From positions 1-28,987 of the forward strand of contig NZ_MUXX01000007.1 of NCBI RefSeq assembly GCF_002015045.1: a stretch of 28,987 bases of DNA. The letters run 5' to 3'. This DNA comes from Haemophilus paraphrohaemolyticus. GTDB taxonomy: Bacteria > Pseudomonadota > Gammaproteobacteria > Enterobacterales > Pasteurellaceae. The notes under the pieces are model-generated. The model was given only the letters and a program-made list of their open reading frames with translations, had not been told where the DNA came from and searched no databases. Of the stretch, positions 11,069 through 19,320 are shown in pieces. The position numbers and the translations under genes are program-made. Within the stretch, counting starts at the first letter, position 1. Each line of letters opens with the position of its first letter.

Positions 11069-12265
11069 ATGGCAGCAAAAAACAGTAACCTTTCTAAAGC
11101 AAAAACCGCCAAAAACGACGAGTTTTATACCCAATACCACGACATTGAAAAAGAAATGCAAGCCTACTTGGATTTCAATCCTGATGTGTTCAAAGATAAA
11201 ACCATTCTACTTCCTTGTGATGATCCCGAATGGAGCAACTTTACCAAATACTTTGCCCAAAATTTCCAGCGTTTAGGTTTAAAAAAGCTTATCAGCACAA
11301 GCTTTGCCGCTACCAGCAAACCTGCGGGCTTTGCTTATCAACCCTCTTTATTTGAGCAAAGTGATGAACGTTTTGATCCAGAATTAAGCCCAAAACAAGG
11401 CAAAATTTTTACGCTTACGCACGATAAGTCGGGCGATGGTAAAATCAATATTGACGATTTAGAGTGGAAATACTTAAAAGGCGATGGCGATTTCCGTAGT
11501 GATGAAGTAAAAAAATTACGCGATCAAGCCGATATTATTATAACTAACCCTCCTTTTTCTCTGTTTCGGGAGTTTTTGGCGTGGATAGTGGAAGCAAATA
11601 AGCAATTTACGATCATTGGCAATATGAATGCGATTACTTATAAAGAAAGTTTCTTATTAATTAAAGATAACAAATTTTGGCTAGGAGCAACTAATTTTAA
11701 TCAAGGAATGTATTTCAGAGTACCTGATAATTTTGTTTATGCTGATACTTATAAATTTGAACGAGAACAAGGTGGGCAGAAAGTTAATCGAGTTCCTGGT
11801 GTTTGCTGGTTTACCAACATTGAACATGGTCGTCGCCACGAACCATTACCGTTAATGACAATGGCTGATAATCTTAAATTTAATAAAAAGATTATAGGAA
11901 CAATCGCTTACCAACAATATGATAACTACAACGCCATTGAAGTCCCTTTTACCAATGCCATTCCAAGTGATTTTGATGGCGTAATGGGCGTACCGATTTC
12001 TTTCTTAGATAAATACAATCCAGATCAGTTTGAAATTTTAGGAGCAACACAACGAGGTTGTCATGATCTTGTTCCAGATACCAAAAAATATGATGACTAT
12101 TGGGAAATGAAACAAAATGGTGAGAAAACAGGCTCAAAAGGTGGAAAAACAAATGAGAACGCAAATCTTGCAATGAATGATGGAAAGAAAAATTATTTCA
12201 TAAATCAAGATGGGCACTCAGTGCAATCTGCTTATCAGAGAATTTTTATTAAGCACAAACGGTAA
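11069..12265 (+). CDS. EcoRI-family adenine-specific DNA methyltransferase
   Basis: Predicted N6-adenine methyltransferase. The 398 residues align by eye with M.Eco[13 protein letters not shown] near 17-27, the CDDPEWSNF segment at 50-58 (M.EcoRI CDDPRVSNF), GDGDFRS near 138-144, the catalytic NPPF at 160-163, ITYKE, and the C-terminal YDNYDAIEV and [20 protein letters not shown]. It is about 70 residues longer than M.EcoRI, mostly through an insert around 80-135 and a tail extension. Start choice: GAGGTGG lies 4-5 bp upstream, and the N-terminus matches M.EcoRI from here; an in-frame TAG at 11012 excludes an extension through the repeats. GAATTC specificity is a hypothesis only. The DUF262/HNH gene follows after 44 bp. 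Confidence 0.9.
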   Translation: MAAKNSNLSKAKTAKNDEFYTQYHDIEKEMQAYLDFNPDVFKDKTILLPCDDPEWSNFTKYFAQNFQRLGLKKLISTSFAATSKPAGFAYQPSLFEQSDERFDPELSPKQGKIFTLTHDKSGDGKINIDDLEWKYLKGDGDFRSDEVKKLRDQADIIITNPPFSLFREFLAWIVEANKQFTIIGNMNAITYKESFLLIKDNKFWLGATNFNQGMYFRVPDNFVYADTYKFEREQGGQKVNRVPGVCWFTNIEHGRRHEPLPLMTMADNLKFNKKIIGTIAYQQYDNYNAIEVPFTNAIPSDFDGVMGVPISFLDKYNPDQFEILGATQRGCHDLVPDTKKYDDYWEMKQNGEKTGSKGGKTNENANLAMNDGKKNYFINQDGHSVQSAYQRIFIKHKR

Positions 12266-12309
12266 AAATCCTTCAAAAATCAACTGCTCTTATAACGGAA
12301 AAATCAACA

Positions 12310-13476
12310 ATGATGCAAACAACCTTAAATAATGAAATCACTTTAGAAGCCCTGTGCGAAGGATTCCAATATAACGAATTGGAAGGTAAAGGGTTATTTG
12401 GCTGGGGTGGAAAACTCACCATTCAGCCTGAATATCAACGAAACTATATTTATGCAGACGGTAAGCGAGATGTTGCAGTAATTCAATCCATTTTAAAAGG
12501 CTACCCGCTTGGACTGATTTATTTTAACCAAACTGCTGACAACCAATACGAAGTACTAGACGGACAGCAACGCATTACCAGTATTGGGAGATTTATGACC
12601 AATAAACTCTCAATCATCATTGATGGAGAGCCATTTAACTTTAATGCGTTACCAGAAGATAAACAGGAATTGATTAAAAAAAACAAATTGCTGGTTTATA
12701 TTTGCAAAGGCGATGAAAGCGATATTAAAGAGTGGTTTAAAACTATCAACATTGCAGGTGTACCGCTCAATGAGCAAGAATTACTGAATGCAATTTATTC
12801 GGGCAAATTTGTCACCAAAGCGAAAGAAAAATTTAGTAATAGCCAAAATCCGCATACTCAAAAATGGGGGGCTTATATTAAAGGCTCTGCTGCTCGACAA
12901 GATTTCTTAGCTGAAGCCTTAAATTGGGTAAGCAACGGTAACGTGAGCGATTATATGCAAACTCATCGCCACAGCGACAACATTACCGAATTAGAAAATC
13001 ATTTCACCACGGTTATTGATTGGATTTCAACGGTATTTGAAGAAAGCCCAGAGAAAGAAATGAAGGGCTTAGAATGGGGACGATTGTACGCCACCTACGG
13101 CAAAACTGCCTACAATCCCACACAAGTTGCAGAGCGGGTAAAAGCCTTATATTCCGATCCTTATATAAAAAACCGTAAAGGGATTTTTGAATATATTTTA
13201 GGTGGAGAGCAAGATAAACGATTGCTAGATGTTCGAGTGTTTGACGAAGCCACCAAAAAAGCAACTTATAAAAAACAAACCGAGCAAGCTGAAAAAGAAG
13301 GGAAATCCAACTGCCCGCTTTGTGCCATTCATGACAATGCCGATAAAACCAAAATTTGGACTATGAAAGAAATGGAAGCTGATCATGTTTTAGCGTGGAG
13401 TAAAGGCGGAGCAACTTCCGCGGAGAATTGTGAAATGCTTTGTATAAAGCATAATCGAAGTAAAGGAAATAAATAA
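12310..13476 (+). CDS. DUF262 and HNH nuclease domain protein (probable restriction partner)
   Basis: 388 residues. The N-terminal DUF262 (ParB/Srx-like) domain shows [10 protein letters not shown] near 39-48 and DGQQR at 84-88, the motif used for nucleotide binding or hydrolysis in GmrS-type proteins. The C-terminus is a zinc-supported HNH nuclease: C335-x2-C338, D358-H359, N373, C378 and H381-N382. It follows the methyltransferase by 44 bp with only a weak ribosome site, so it is probably cotranscribed. Established knowledge: DUF262 plus HNH occurs in GmrSD-like modification-dependent enzymes and in other defence nucleases. It could be the cognate endonuclease of the EcoRI-like methyltransferase or a modification-sensing nuclease. 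No R.EcoRI-like gene is present. Confidence 0.8.
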   Translation: MMQTTLNNEITLEALCEGFQYNELEGKGLFGWGGKLTIQPEYQRNYIYADGKRDVAVIQSILKGYPLGLIYFNQTADNQYEVLDGQQRITSIGRFMTNKLSIIIDGEPFNFNALPEDKQELIKKNKLLVYICKGDESDIKEWFKTINIAGVPLNEQELLNAIYSGKFVTKAKEKFSNSQNPHTQKWGAYIKGSAARQDFLAEALNWVSNGNVSDYMQTHRHSDNITELENHFTTVIDWISTVFEESPEKEMKGLEWGRLYATYGKTAYNPTQVAERVKALYSDPYIKNRKGIFEYILGGEQDKRLLDVRVFDEATKKATYKKQTEQAEKEGKSNCPLCAIHDNADKTKIWTMKEMEADHVLAWSKGGATSAENCEMLCIKHNRSKGNK

Positions 13477-13521
13477 GTTTCTCATATTTAAAAAATCCCA
13501 TTTTTTCGACATATTCTGGGC

Positions 13522-13545
13522 ATATGTTTATGCCGATAAACATAT
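13522..13545. repeat. Perfect 10-bp palindrome after the HNH gene
   Basis: ATATGTTTAT and its complement are separated by GCCG. It lies 45 bp past the HNH stop codon. No T-run follows on the plus strand, so it looks more like a protein-binding dyad or mRNA-end stem than an intrinsic terminator. Confidence 0.5.
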
Positions 13546-13554
13546 ACAAAAATG

Positions 13555-13587
13555 AGCGGTCGAATTTATTTTACAAATTCGACCGCT
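13555..13587. terminator. Bidirectional terminator from inverted uptake signals
   Basis: AGCGGTCGAATTT (13555-13567) and AAATTCGACCGCT (13575-13587) form a perfect 13-bp stem with a 7-nt loop. TCTTTT follows on the plus strand and ATTTTTG on the minus strand. It separates the converging HNH and merP genes and closely resembles the hairpin at 10736-10783. Confidence 0.85.
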
Positions 13588-13600
13588 TGTCTTTTCCATA

Positions 13601-13900
13601 TCACATCACTTTAGCAGTGTAATGCAACTTTTCAATCGCTTGAATAAGTTGTTCATTGCTCACTTCAGGTTTTGCAACCACTTTTACGTTGCGTTCTTTC
13701 ATATTGGCTTTGGTGGAAATCACTCCCTCAATAGAGCGGAGTTCTCGATTAACCAAATAAATACAAAGTTGGCAGTTCATTTCGGGCACACTTAACATCA
13801 CCTCGCGTTGCGGTTGGGTTTGCGTGGTTTCGGTTGCGTGAGCAAAATGCGTTGGCAGGGCAGAGGAAGCCAGTCCTAAGGCTAAAATCCAAGTTTTCAT
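13601..13900 (-). CDS. merP: MerP-like periplasmic heavy-metal-binding protein
   Basis: 99 residues from the ATG at 13900 (AGGTGG just upstream). A signal peptide spans residues 1-22 (ending HFAHA), followed by an HMA ferredoxin-like domain with C43 and C46 in EMNCQLC. This differs from the usual GMTCxxC of MerP. Known MerP captures Hg(II) in the periplasm and hands it to MerT. The gene overlaps merT by one base (TAATG), so translation is likely coupled. No merA or merR is in the window, so the metal could be mercury, copper or another soft metal. Confidence 0.75.
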   Translation of the reverse strand: MKTWILALGLASSALPTHFAHATETTQTQPQREVMLSVPEMNCQLCIYLVNRELRSIEGVISTKANMKERNVKVVAKPEVSNEQLIQAIEKLHYTAKVM

Positions 13901-14262
13901 TATTCCACCTGTTCTAATATCCACGGTAAAAATGTTGGATAAAATAAGAAGAAAAGAATGATGCCGAACACGAGCCAGTAAAGGACAAGCAAGGCTCGGC
14001 GTGATAAATATCGGGTACAGATGATTTTTTTCGAGAAAACCAAGAGCCAGAAGCCGTAACTAAATGCCACAAGCGAAAGCACCAACATTGGGATGCGTAA
14101 AAAATCAAATTGATTTAATTCGATAAGCCACGTGGAGGAAACGCCAAACAGCAAATAAATCAGCGGTGCAATGCAACAAAGGCTTGAAGTCACCGCAGCG
14201 ACGACCGCAGTGACACAAGTTGCAATAAAACGATTATTTGATTTCTTTAGAGATAAATTCAT
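13900..14262 (-). CDS. merT: MerT-like inner-membrane metal transporter
   Basis: 120 residues with three hydrophobic segments (about 13-45, 55-77 and 90-112). The vicinal pair C29-C30 lies in the first membrane helix, in [10 protein letters not shown], as in MerT. The cytoplasmic loop has only one Cys (IICTRY) where classical MerT has a pair, so metal hand-off may differ. Two starts are possible: 14262 (chosen, AGAG upstream) or 14280. Both overlap the 3' end of the upstream transglutaminase gene, suggesting a tight operon of transglutaminase, merT and merP. Confidence 0.75.
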   Translation of the reverse strand: MNLSLKKSNNRFIATCVTAVVAAVTSSLCCIAPLIYLLFGVSSTWLIELNQFDFLRIPMLVLSLVAFSYGFWLLVFSKKIICTRYLSRRALLVLYWLVFGIILFFLFYPTFLPWILEQVE

Positions 14263-15343
14263 AACCAAACTCTTTGGCATCGAATGAATTTAATGGCTCG
14301 CCGCCCACTTCTGCATACGGATAGCCAAAGTTGTTAAGCGGAGTGAGTTCTGGCGTTGGGTATAAAGCGAAATCGCGTGCGTGGTTAAATCCAACCCAGT
14401 TTGCTTCCCAGTTGCCAAATAGATAATTAGCAACTGCTTGTGTCTCTTTATCCTCCACCGATTTTTTCTCTGCTAGACGCATTTTTGCCACATCCGCCGA
14501 ATCGACTGGCACCCAGCCAAAACCTGCAAGATAAAATTCTGCTCTGCAATGTTGCCCAGCATTTACGTTCGCTACGCCATCTTTAGCACTCCCGAATGCG
14601 GTTGCGGAATAAGCAGATATTTTCGGCGCAGCACCTAAGCGAATTCCGAAAATTTCACGTGCAGGAATGTTTACCGCTCGAGCCAATGCTACAAAGACAG
14701 AATTAATGTCGGTGCATTTGCCTTTTAACACACCTGTGGTCAGAATTTTTTCCACATCGCCATCACCACAGCCTAGCACGCTATTATCGCGTTCCATATT
14801 TTTGACGATCCATTGATGAATAAGCTCAGCTTTTTTGAGTGGATTAGTCTCGTTCCCAACGATTTTATCCGCTGTTTCTTTCACAATGCCGTCAATTTTA
14901 ATATGATCGGTCGCTTTTAAATATGGCTGAACATCGATACTATATTCAATTTTTTCAGGCATTTGATACTGGCTTAACGCCCCTGTTTTACCATATTCAC
15001 GATCTTGGGTTTGCACCACCATTTTCACTTTTAACAAGCGTTTTTCAGCTTTGTCATTCCAGTTTGCATAAAGTGTTTTCGCACCGTATTGGTTATTTTC
15101 AGTAATAAATGCTTTGTCGTAATTCCCTTCAAACTCTATCGATTTTACGGTTTGATAATCGCTGTCAAACGGCAATGGCACCCATAAATTAGTTTGTCCA
15201 GACGCCCCTTTCGGCACAACAAGATCGTAAGTGTTGGTAAATTCGTAAGTATGAAGTGTAGTGTTTGGATTAGTAAACGTTTGAGGTTGGTTTGCGTAGG
15301 CAAAACCTGTTGCCACTAGAGAGGCAAGAAGCATTTTCTTCAT
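14234..15343 (-). CDS. Exported transglutaminase-like protein
   Basis: 369 residues with a signal peptide (residues 1-18, cleavage near YAN) and a transglutaminase-like cysteine-protease fold. The probable catalytic triad is C210 ([10 protein letters not shown]), H265 (GQHCRAEFY) and D281 (WVPVDSAD). The N-terminal half is beta-rich, like immunoglobulin-type domains that precede such cores. Reaction and substrate are unknown: bacterial members include proteases, amidases and cross-linkers. It shares a leftward operon with merT (29-bp overlap) and merP, so a role in the cell envelope or metal handling is possible but unproven. AAGGG precedes the ATG. Confidence 0.8.
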   Translation of the reverse strand: MKKMLLASLVATGFAYANQPQTFTNPNTTLHTYEFTNTYDLVVPKGASGQTNLWVPLPFDSDYQTVKSIEFEGNYDKAFITENNQYGAKTLYANWNDKAEKRLLKVKMVVQTQDREYGKTGALSQYQMPEKIEYSIDVQPYLKATDHIKIDGIVKETADKIVGNETNPLKKAELIHQWIVKNMERDNSVLGCGDGDVEKILTTGVLKGKCTDINSVFVALARAVNIPAREIFGIRLGAAPKISAYSATAFGSAKDGVANVNAGQHCRAEFYLAGFGWVPVDSADVAKMRLAEKKSVEDKETQAVANYLFGNWEANWVGFNHARDFALYPTPELTPLNNFGYPYAEVGGEPLNSFDAKEFGYEFISKEIK

Positions 15344-15466
15344 TGTAAGACCCTTAAAATAAACATAACTTGCTATATTTTAGCGTGAGGTTCGCTGCAA
15401 AGAGCGAGCCATTAGCATAGCGAGAACCGCAGAAAAAAGAAAGGGGTTTGATAAAAAATAAACAAC

Positions 15467-15509
15467 AAGCGGTCTGATTTTGCAAAAGTTTTGCTGATTC
15501 AGACCGCTT
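15467..15509 (-). terminator. Terminator after the binding-protein gene
   Basis: AAGCGGTCTGA (15467-15477) and TCAGACCGCTT (15499-15509) pair over 11 bp, and a T-rich run follows on the minus strand. The left arm lies in an exact uptake signal (15465-15473). It lies 22 bp past the binding-protein stop codon and ends that transcript before the transglutaminase gene. Confidence 0.8.
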
Positions 15510-15530
15510 ATTTATCTATGTTGAGTCAAA

Positions 15531-16313
15531 TTATTTAACGCTCACATCACGCCCGAAGAACTGTTCACCTAAGGCTTTTAATTTACCTTCGTTGCGAAGT
15601 TCAATGATTGCATTGCTGATTTTACTTAATGCTTCATCATTACCTTTATCTACTACTAAGCCTGCTCCAACTTTGTCATCCGATTCCCAGAAAATTTTTA
15701 AATCTGATTTTGGGTTTTTCTTGATGTAATCTAAGATAGCCAATGAATCGTTAAAAGTGAAATCAGCACGTTTGGTTTCAATCACTTTGATACTTTGTGC
15801 TAAGCCATCTACAGGAACAAGTTTCGCACCATATTTTTGGGCAAGTTCACCATAGTTTGAGGTTAAAGATTGTGCCGCTCGCAAGCCTTTAACATCTTCA
15901 ACTTTATGGATGCGAGTTTCATCTTTAGGGGCAACTAATACCGCTCCCGACCAGTTATAAGATTCTGATTTATCAAAAATTGCTTGGCGTTCTGGGGTGG
16001 TCAATGCCACTTGGTTTGCCACTAAATCAAAACGACCTGCTTTTAAACCTGCCAACATGGAATCCCAATTAGTCTCTTTAAATTCAACTTTTATGCCTAA
16101 TTTTTCCGCGACCGCACGGGTTACTTCCACATCGTAGCCTGTTAATTTGCCACTTTCATCGTGATAGGTAAATGGGGCGTAAGTGCCTTCTGTGCCGACG
16201 GTGACTACACCTTTATTATTGATGCGTTCTAAGAGTGAGTCTTTCGCAAAAGAAGTAGCTGAAGTGGCTAATGCTAAAGAGGTTAATGCAATTACAGATA
16301 ATTTTTTTAACAT
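15531..16313 (-). CDS. Amino-acid (cystine-type) ABC transporter, periplasmic binding protein
   Basis: 260 residues from the ATG at 16313 (AAGGA 9 bp upstream; the ATG at 16337 lacks one). A signal peptide of about 21-22 residues ends in ATSFA without a lipobox. The SBP_bac_3 fold shows GTEGTYAPFTYHDESGKLTG near the start of the mature protein, then WDSMLAGLKAGRFDLVANQV and the hinge region. The sequence resembles E. coli TcyJ, so cystine is the most likely ligand. It is probably the partner of the permease and ATPase at 9172-10647, from which it is separated by unrelated cargo. It has its own promoter and terminator. Confidence 0.88.
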   Translation of the reverse strand: MLKKLSVIALTSLALATSATSFAKDSLLERINNKGVVTVGTEGTYAPFTYHDESGKLTGYDVEVTRAVAEKLGIKVEFKETNWDSMLAGLKAGRFDLVANQVALTTPERQAIFDKSESYNWSGAVLVAPKDETRIHKVEDVKGLRAAQSLTSNYGELAQKYGAKLVPVDGLAQSIKVIETKRADFTFNDSLAILDYIKKNPKSDLKIFWESDDKVGAGLVVDKGNDEALSKISNAIIELRNEGKLKALGEQFFGRDVSVK

Positions 16314-16352
16314 AATAAAATCCTTAGTTTTAAACAAAATAATTTTTGTGCG

Positions 16353-16381
16353 AATGTACGGGCAAATTAGACTGCTTGCAA
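16353..16381 (-). promoter_or_regulatory. Promoter of the binding-protein gene
   Basis: On the minus strand TTGCAA (16381-16376), a 17-bp spacer and TACATT (16358-16353) lie about 40 bp upstream of the ATG. The -35 hexamer is the same as in the permease promoter at 10676-10703. Confidence 0.5.
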
Positions 16382-16399
16382 ATAACTAAAAGGAATAAG

Positions 16400-16873
16400 T
16401 TATAGCCAAGCCCCACAACAGTGCTTAAATTTTTTGCCCGAGCCGCATACACAAGGCTGTTTTTGCGTTGGTAAGGACACCGTCGGATCAACAAAATACC
16501 AACGTCCACCAATCAAGACAAAAAGCGAACGCTCGTGATGTGCATCAATGCCATTTTCAGTATTAAAGAAGGCTTTAAACTTAACCCAACTATGTATTTT
16601 CGATACAAATGGTTGATGTGTAATGATTTCCAATCCCGCCCAATCAGTTTCCTCGCCCCATAGTTGCATTGCTGGCTGATCTAACAATGCCTGTTGAGCA
16701 GGTACGGTAGTTTCCACAATATAAGGAATATTCACCAAGGTATAAGCCGCATAGCGAGAACGCATGAGTTTTTCCGCCGTATCAGGAACAGCTTGATGTA
16801 AATGGAAAGGCTGGCAGCAATCAAGATAAGGTTTGCCTGATTGACAAGGGCAAAGAGAAGTTCGATTTATCAT
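16400..16873 (-). CDS. ychJ: YchJ family protein with two SEC-C motifs
   Basis: 157 residues of the UPF0225/YchJ family. Zinc-binding SEC-C motifs lie at both ends: [13 protein letters not shown] near residues 8-20 and [13 protein letters not shown] near 141-153. The central NTF2-like domain includes [19 protein letters not shown]. Biochemical role unknown; SEC-C motifs bind zinc and often mediate protein contacts. It flanks the replication origin on the left and reads away from it. The family call is confident. Confidence 0.88.
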   Translation of the reverse strand: MINRTSLCPCQSGKPYLDCCQPFHLHQAVPDTAEKLMRSRYAAYTLVNIPYIVETTVPAQQALLDQPAMQLWGEETDWAGLEIITHQPFVSKIHSWVKFKAFFNTENGIDAHHERSLFVLIGGRWYFVDPTVSLPTQKQPCVCGSGKKFKHCCGAWL

Positions 16874-16955
16874 AAATTAACCCGTTATCTAAATATGATG
16901 ATGCGTAATAAGATAAAAAATCAGCAAATAAACATTAAAAGCGTGACAACCCTAT

Positions 16956-16964
16956 TGTGGATAA
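16956..16964 (-). promoter_or_regulatory. DnaA box, perfect
   Basis: TGTGGATAA, the complement of TTATCCACA; the outermost box on the ychJ side, in the position of E. coli R4. Confidence 0.85.
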
Positions 16965-17028
16965 CTTTGTGATTAAATCCGGAATAAGGTGAGATCTTTA
17001 TTTAAGTAACTTTTAATGAAATTTTTCT

Positions 17029-17037
17029 TGTGGATAA
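17029..17037 (-). promoter_or_regulatory. DnaA box, perfect
   Basis: TGTGGATAA, in inverted orientation to the next box 9 bp away, so the pair forms a DnaA-box dyad. Confidence 0.85.
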
Positions 17038-17046
17038 CCACTATGA

Positions 17047-17055
17047 TTATCCACA
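17047..17055 (+). promoter_or_regulatory. DnaA box, perfect
   Basis: TTATCCACA, inverted relative to the box at 17029-17037. Confidence 0.85.
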
Positions 17056-17134
17056 ACATATTCTTTCTTTAAAAAGACGATCTTAAAAGGTTTTGATCAT
17101 CTTTAACTTATTGATCTAACGTGAAAAAATAGGT

Positions 17135-17143
17135 TTATCCGCA
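17135..17143 (+). promoter_or_regulatory. DnaA box, one mismatch
   Basis: TTATCCGCA, closest to the AT-rich unwinding region; position and orientation correspond to E. coli R1. Confidence 0.7.
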
Positions 17144-17154
17144 AAAATAAGCTC

Positions 17155-17210
17155 TACTAATAATTAAAATAGTAAAGATCTCTTTATATAAAGATCTTTT
17201 ATAATATTAG
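17155..17210. other. AT-rich DNA unwinding element of oriC
   Basis: About 90% A+T, with overlapping 13-mers anchored on AGATCT at 17176-17181 and 17192-17197; read on the minus strand they start GATCTTTATATAA and GATCTTTACTATT. This resembles the L/M/R 13-mers of E. coli. Confidence 0.7.
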
Positions 17211-17337
17211 TGCTCAAAAGATCACAGCTGTGACCGTACTCTGCTCAATGTTGTGATCGAAAAATGCTTTTCCTGATCATTTGATTTTAAGGTAGAATGA
17301 TCATCCTTAATACAGATAAAATAAAAATAGGTTAGAT

Positions 17338-19230
17338 ATGATTTACAATGAAATTTATGATGTGATCGTGGTTGGTGGCGGTCATGCGGGTACCGAAGCT
17401 GCCCTTGCGCCCGCTCGGATGGGGCTAAAAACCTTACTTCTAACGCATAATGTAGATACCTTAGGGCAGATGTCGTGTAACCCTGCGATTGGTGGGATTG
17501 GTAAAGGGCATTTGGTCAAGGAGCTCGATGCCATGGGCGGGATTATGGCATTGGCAACCGATAAAGCCGGGATCCAATTCCGTACCTTAAATAGCTCAAA
17601 AGGTCCAGCGGTGCGTGCAACCCGTGCACAAGCAGATCGTGTGCTTTACCGCCAAGCCATCCGAACCACACTTGAAAATCAGCTAAATTTAGATATTTTC
17701 CAACAAGAAGTCGTTGATATTTTAATTGAAAATAACCGTGCTTGCGGTGCAGTAACCAAAATGGGATTAACCTTTAAAGCTCGTAGCGTCATTTTAACTG
17801 CAGGCACTTTTTTAGCGGGTAAGATCCACATTGGTTTGGATAACTACGAAGGCGGTCGGGCAGGCGATCCTGCTGCAACTACCTTAGCACAGCGTTTACG
17901 TGATCTAAACTTACGTGTTGATCGCTTAAAAACAGGAACGCCACCGCGTTTAGATGCTCGTACCATCAATTTTGATGTATTAGCAAAACAGCATGGTGAT
18001 GCACAATTGCCTGTCATGTCGTTTATGGGAAGCATTGATTTACACCCTCGCCAAATTCCTTGTTATATCACGCATACTAACGAACAAACGCACGATTTAA
18101 TCCGTAACAGTTTGGATCGTAGCCCGATGTATACGGGAATTATTGAAGGCGTTGGTCCTCGTTATTGTCCATCTATTGAAGATAAAGTGATGCGTTTTAG
18201 CGATCGTAATAGTCACCAAATCTACCTCGAACCCGAAGGTTTAAGCACGATTGAAGTTTACCCTAATGGGATCTCAACCAGCTTACCATTCGACGTACAA
18301 ATGGGGATCGTTCACTCAATGAAAGGCTTAGAGAATGTGCGGATCATTAAACCGGGTTATGCGATTGAATATGACTATTTTGACCCACGCGATCTTAAAC
18401 CAACGCTTGAAACCAAAGCTGTGGAAGGCTTATTCTTTGCAGGGCAAATTAACGGCACCACAGGTTACGAAGAAGCGGCAGCACAAGGTTTATTAGCTGG
18501 TATTAACGCTGCACTTCAAGTGCAAGGCAAAGAGGCATGGTATCCAACTCGCGATCTCGCTTATACGGGTGTATTGGTGGATGATCTCTGTACGCTTGGC
18601 ACCAAAGAGCCATACCGTGTGTTTACCTCTCGTGCTGAATATCGTTTATTATTGCGTGAAGATAATGCCGATATGCGTTTAACCCCAATTGCTCACGATT
18701 TAGGCTTAATTGATGAAGCTCGTTGGGCTCGTTTCAATGAAAAAATGGAAAATATTGAGAAAGAGCATAGCCGTCTTAAACAGACATGGGCACACGTGCA
18801 AATGGCGAATTTAGATGGGCTAAATGCAATGCTTAACAGCCCATTAACGCGCGAAGCAAGCGGTGAAGATTTAATCCGTCGCCCTGAAGTGAGCTATGAA
18901 ATTTTAACCCAAATCGCACCTTTTGCCCCAGCGATTGAAGATAAAGAAGCGGCTGAGCAGGTGGAAATCTCGATTAAATATCAAGGCTATATTGAACATC
19001 AATATCAAGAGATCGAGCGCCATAAACGCCACGAAAATACTGCGATCCCAGCGGAATTTGACTACGACAAAGTAGAAAGTTTATCGAATGAGGTGCGAGC
19101 GAAATTGATGCAACATCGGCCTGTGACGATTGGTCAAGCAAGTCGTATTTCAGGCATTACCCCAGCTGCCATTTCAATCTTGCTAGTGAACTTGAAAAAA
19201 CAAGGAATGCTTAAACGCGGTGAACTGTAA
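17338..19230 (+). CDS. mnmG: tRNA U34 carboxymethylaminomethyl synthase, FAD subunit
   Basis: With MnmE, installs the cmnm5 group on wobble U34 of several tRNAs. The 630 residues (629 in E. coli) have the FAD-binding GGGHAG at 13-18, the family signature [20 protein letters not shown], and [17 protein letters not shown]. The C-terminal MnmE- and tRNA-binding helical domain is intact. The ribosome site is weak (AGG 9 bp upstream). It lies directly right of oriC and reads away from it. A GCAAGCGGT near-uptake signal at 18856-18864 marks the point from which the downstream partial copy (19876-20222) begins. Confidence 0.97.
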   Translation: MIYNEIYDVIVVGGGHAGTEAALAPARMGLKTLLLTHNVDTLGQMSCNPAIGGIGKGHLVKELDAMGGIMALATDKAGIQFRTLNSSKGPAVRATRAQADRVLYRQAIRTTLENQLNLDIFQQEVVDILIENNRACGAVTKMGLTFKARSVILTAGTFLAGKIHIGLDNYEGGRAGDPAATTLAQRLRDLNLRVDRLKTGTPPRLDARTINFDVLAKQHGDAQLPVMSFMGSIDLHPRQIPCYITHTNEQTHDLIRNSLDRSPMYTGIIEGVGPRYCPSIEDKVMRFSDRNSHQIYLEPEGLSTIEVYPNGISTSLPFDVQMGIVHSMKGLENVRIIKPGYAIEYDYFDPRDLKPTLETKAVEGLFFAGQINGTTGYEEAAAQGLLAGINAALQVQGKEAWYPTRDLAYTGVLVDDLCTLGTKEPYRVFTSRAEYRLLLREDNADMRLTPIAHDLGLIDEARWARFNEKMENIEKEHSRLKQTWAHVQMANLDGLNAMLNSPLTREASGEDLIRRPEVSYEILTQIAPFAPAIEDKEAAEQVEISIKYQGYIEHQYQEIERHKRHENTAIPAEFDYDKVESLSNEVRAKLMQHRPVTIGQASRISGITPAAISILLVNLKKQGMLKRGEL

Positions 19231-19239
19231 GTGAGAAGT

Positions 19240-19264
19240 AAGGTTTAGATAAAGTCTAAGCCTT
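19240..19264 (+). terminator. Hairpin after mnmG
   Basis: AAGGTTTAGA (19240-19249) and TCTAAGCCTT (19255-19264) pair over 10 bp with one G-T pair. The following GTAATAAAA has no T-run, so it is a weak terminator or mRNA-end stem. The decayed mnmG copy has a homologous but much better hairpin at 20230-20259. Confidence 0.5.
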
Positions 19265-19265
19265 G

Positions 19266-19295
19266 TAATAAAAAGCCCTACGAATAAGTAGGGCT
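19266..19295 (-). terminator. Terminator of the small secreted-protein gene
   Basis: AGCCCTA (19274-19280) and TAGGGCT (19289-19295) form the stem; on the minus strand TTTTTATT follows. It lies 25 bp beyond the stop codon of the gene at 19321-19722. Confidence 0.75.
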
Positions 19296-19320
19296 AAGAT
19301 AAAGGCTAATCTAATTAAAA

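Larger units (their letters stand above)
16950..17302. other. oriC: Chromosomal replication origin oriC
   Basis: The 464-bp gap between ychJ and mnmG has three perfect TTATCCACA DnaA boxes, one near-perfect box, ten GATC sites within 310 bp (about one expected), and AT-rich 13-mers beginning GATCT next to mnmG. The layout matches E. coli oriC seen from the mnmG (gidA) side: the unwinding region nearest mnmG, DnaA boxes beyond. Gene orientation also switches here. Activity is inferred, but the composition is hard to explain otherwise. Confidence 0.88.

Noticed and set aside
10877..12265. Methyltransferase with an N-terminal extension through the repeats
   Set aside because: In the methyltransferase frame TAG at 11012-11014 lies between the repeats and the gene, and similarity to M.EcoRI starts at the ATG at 11069; changing repeat number alone cannot fuse them.
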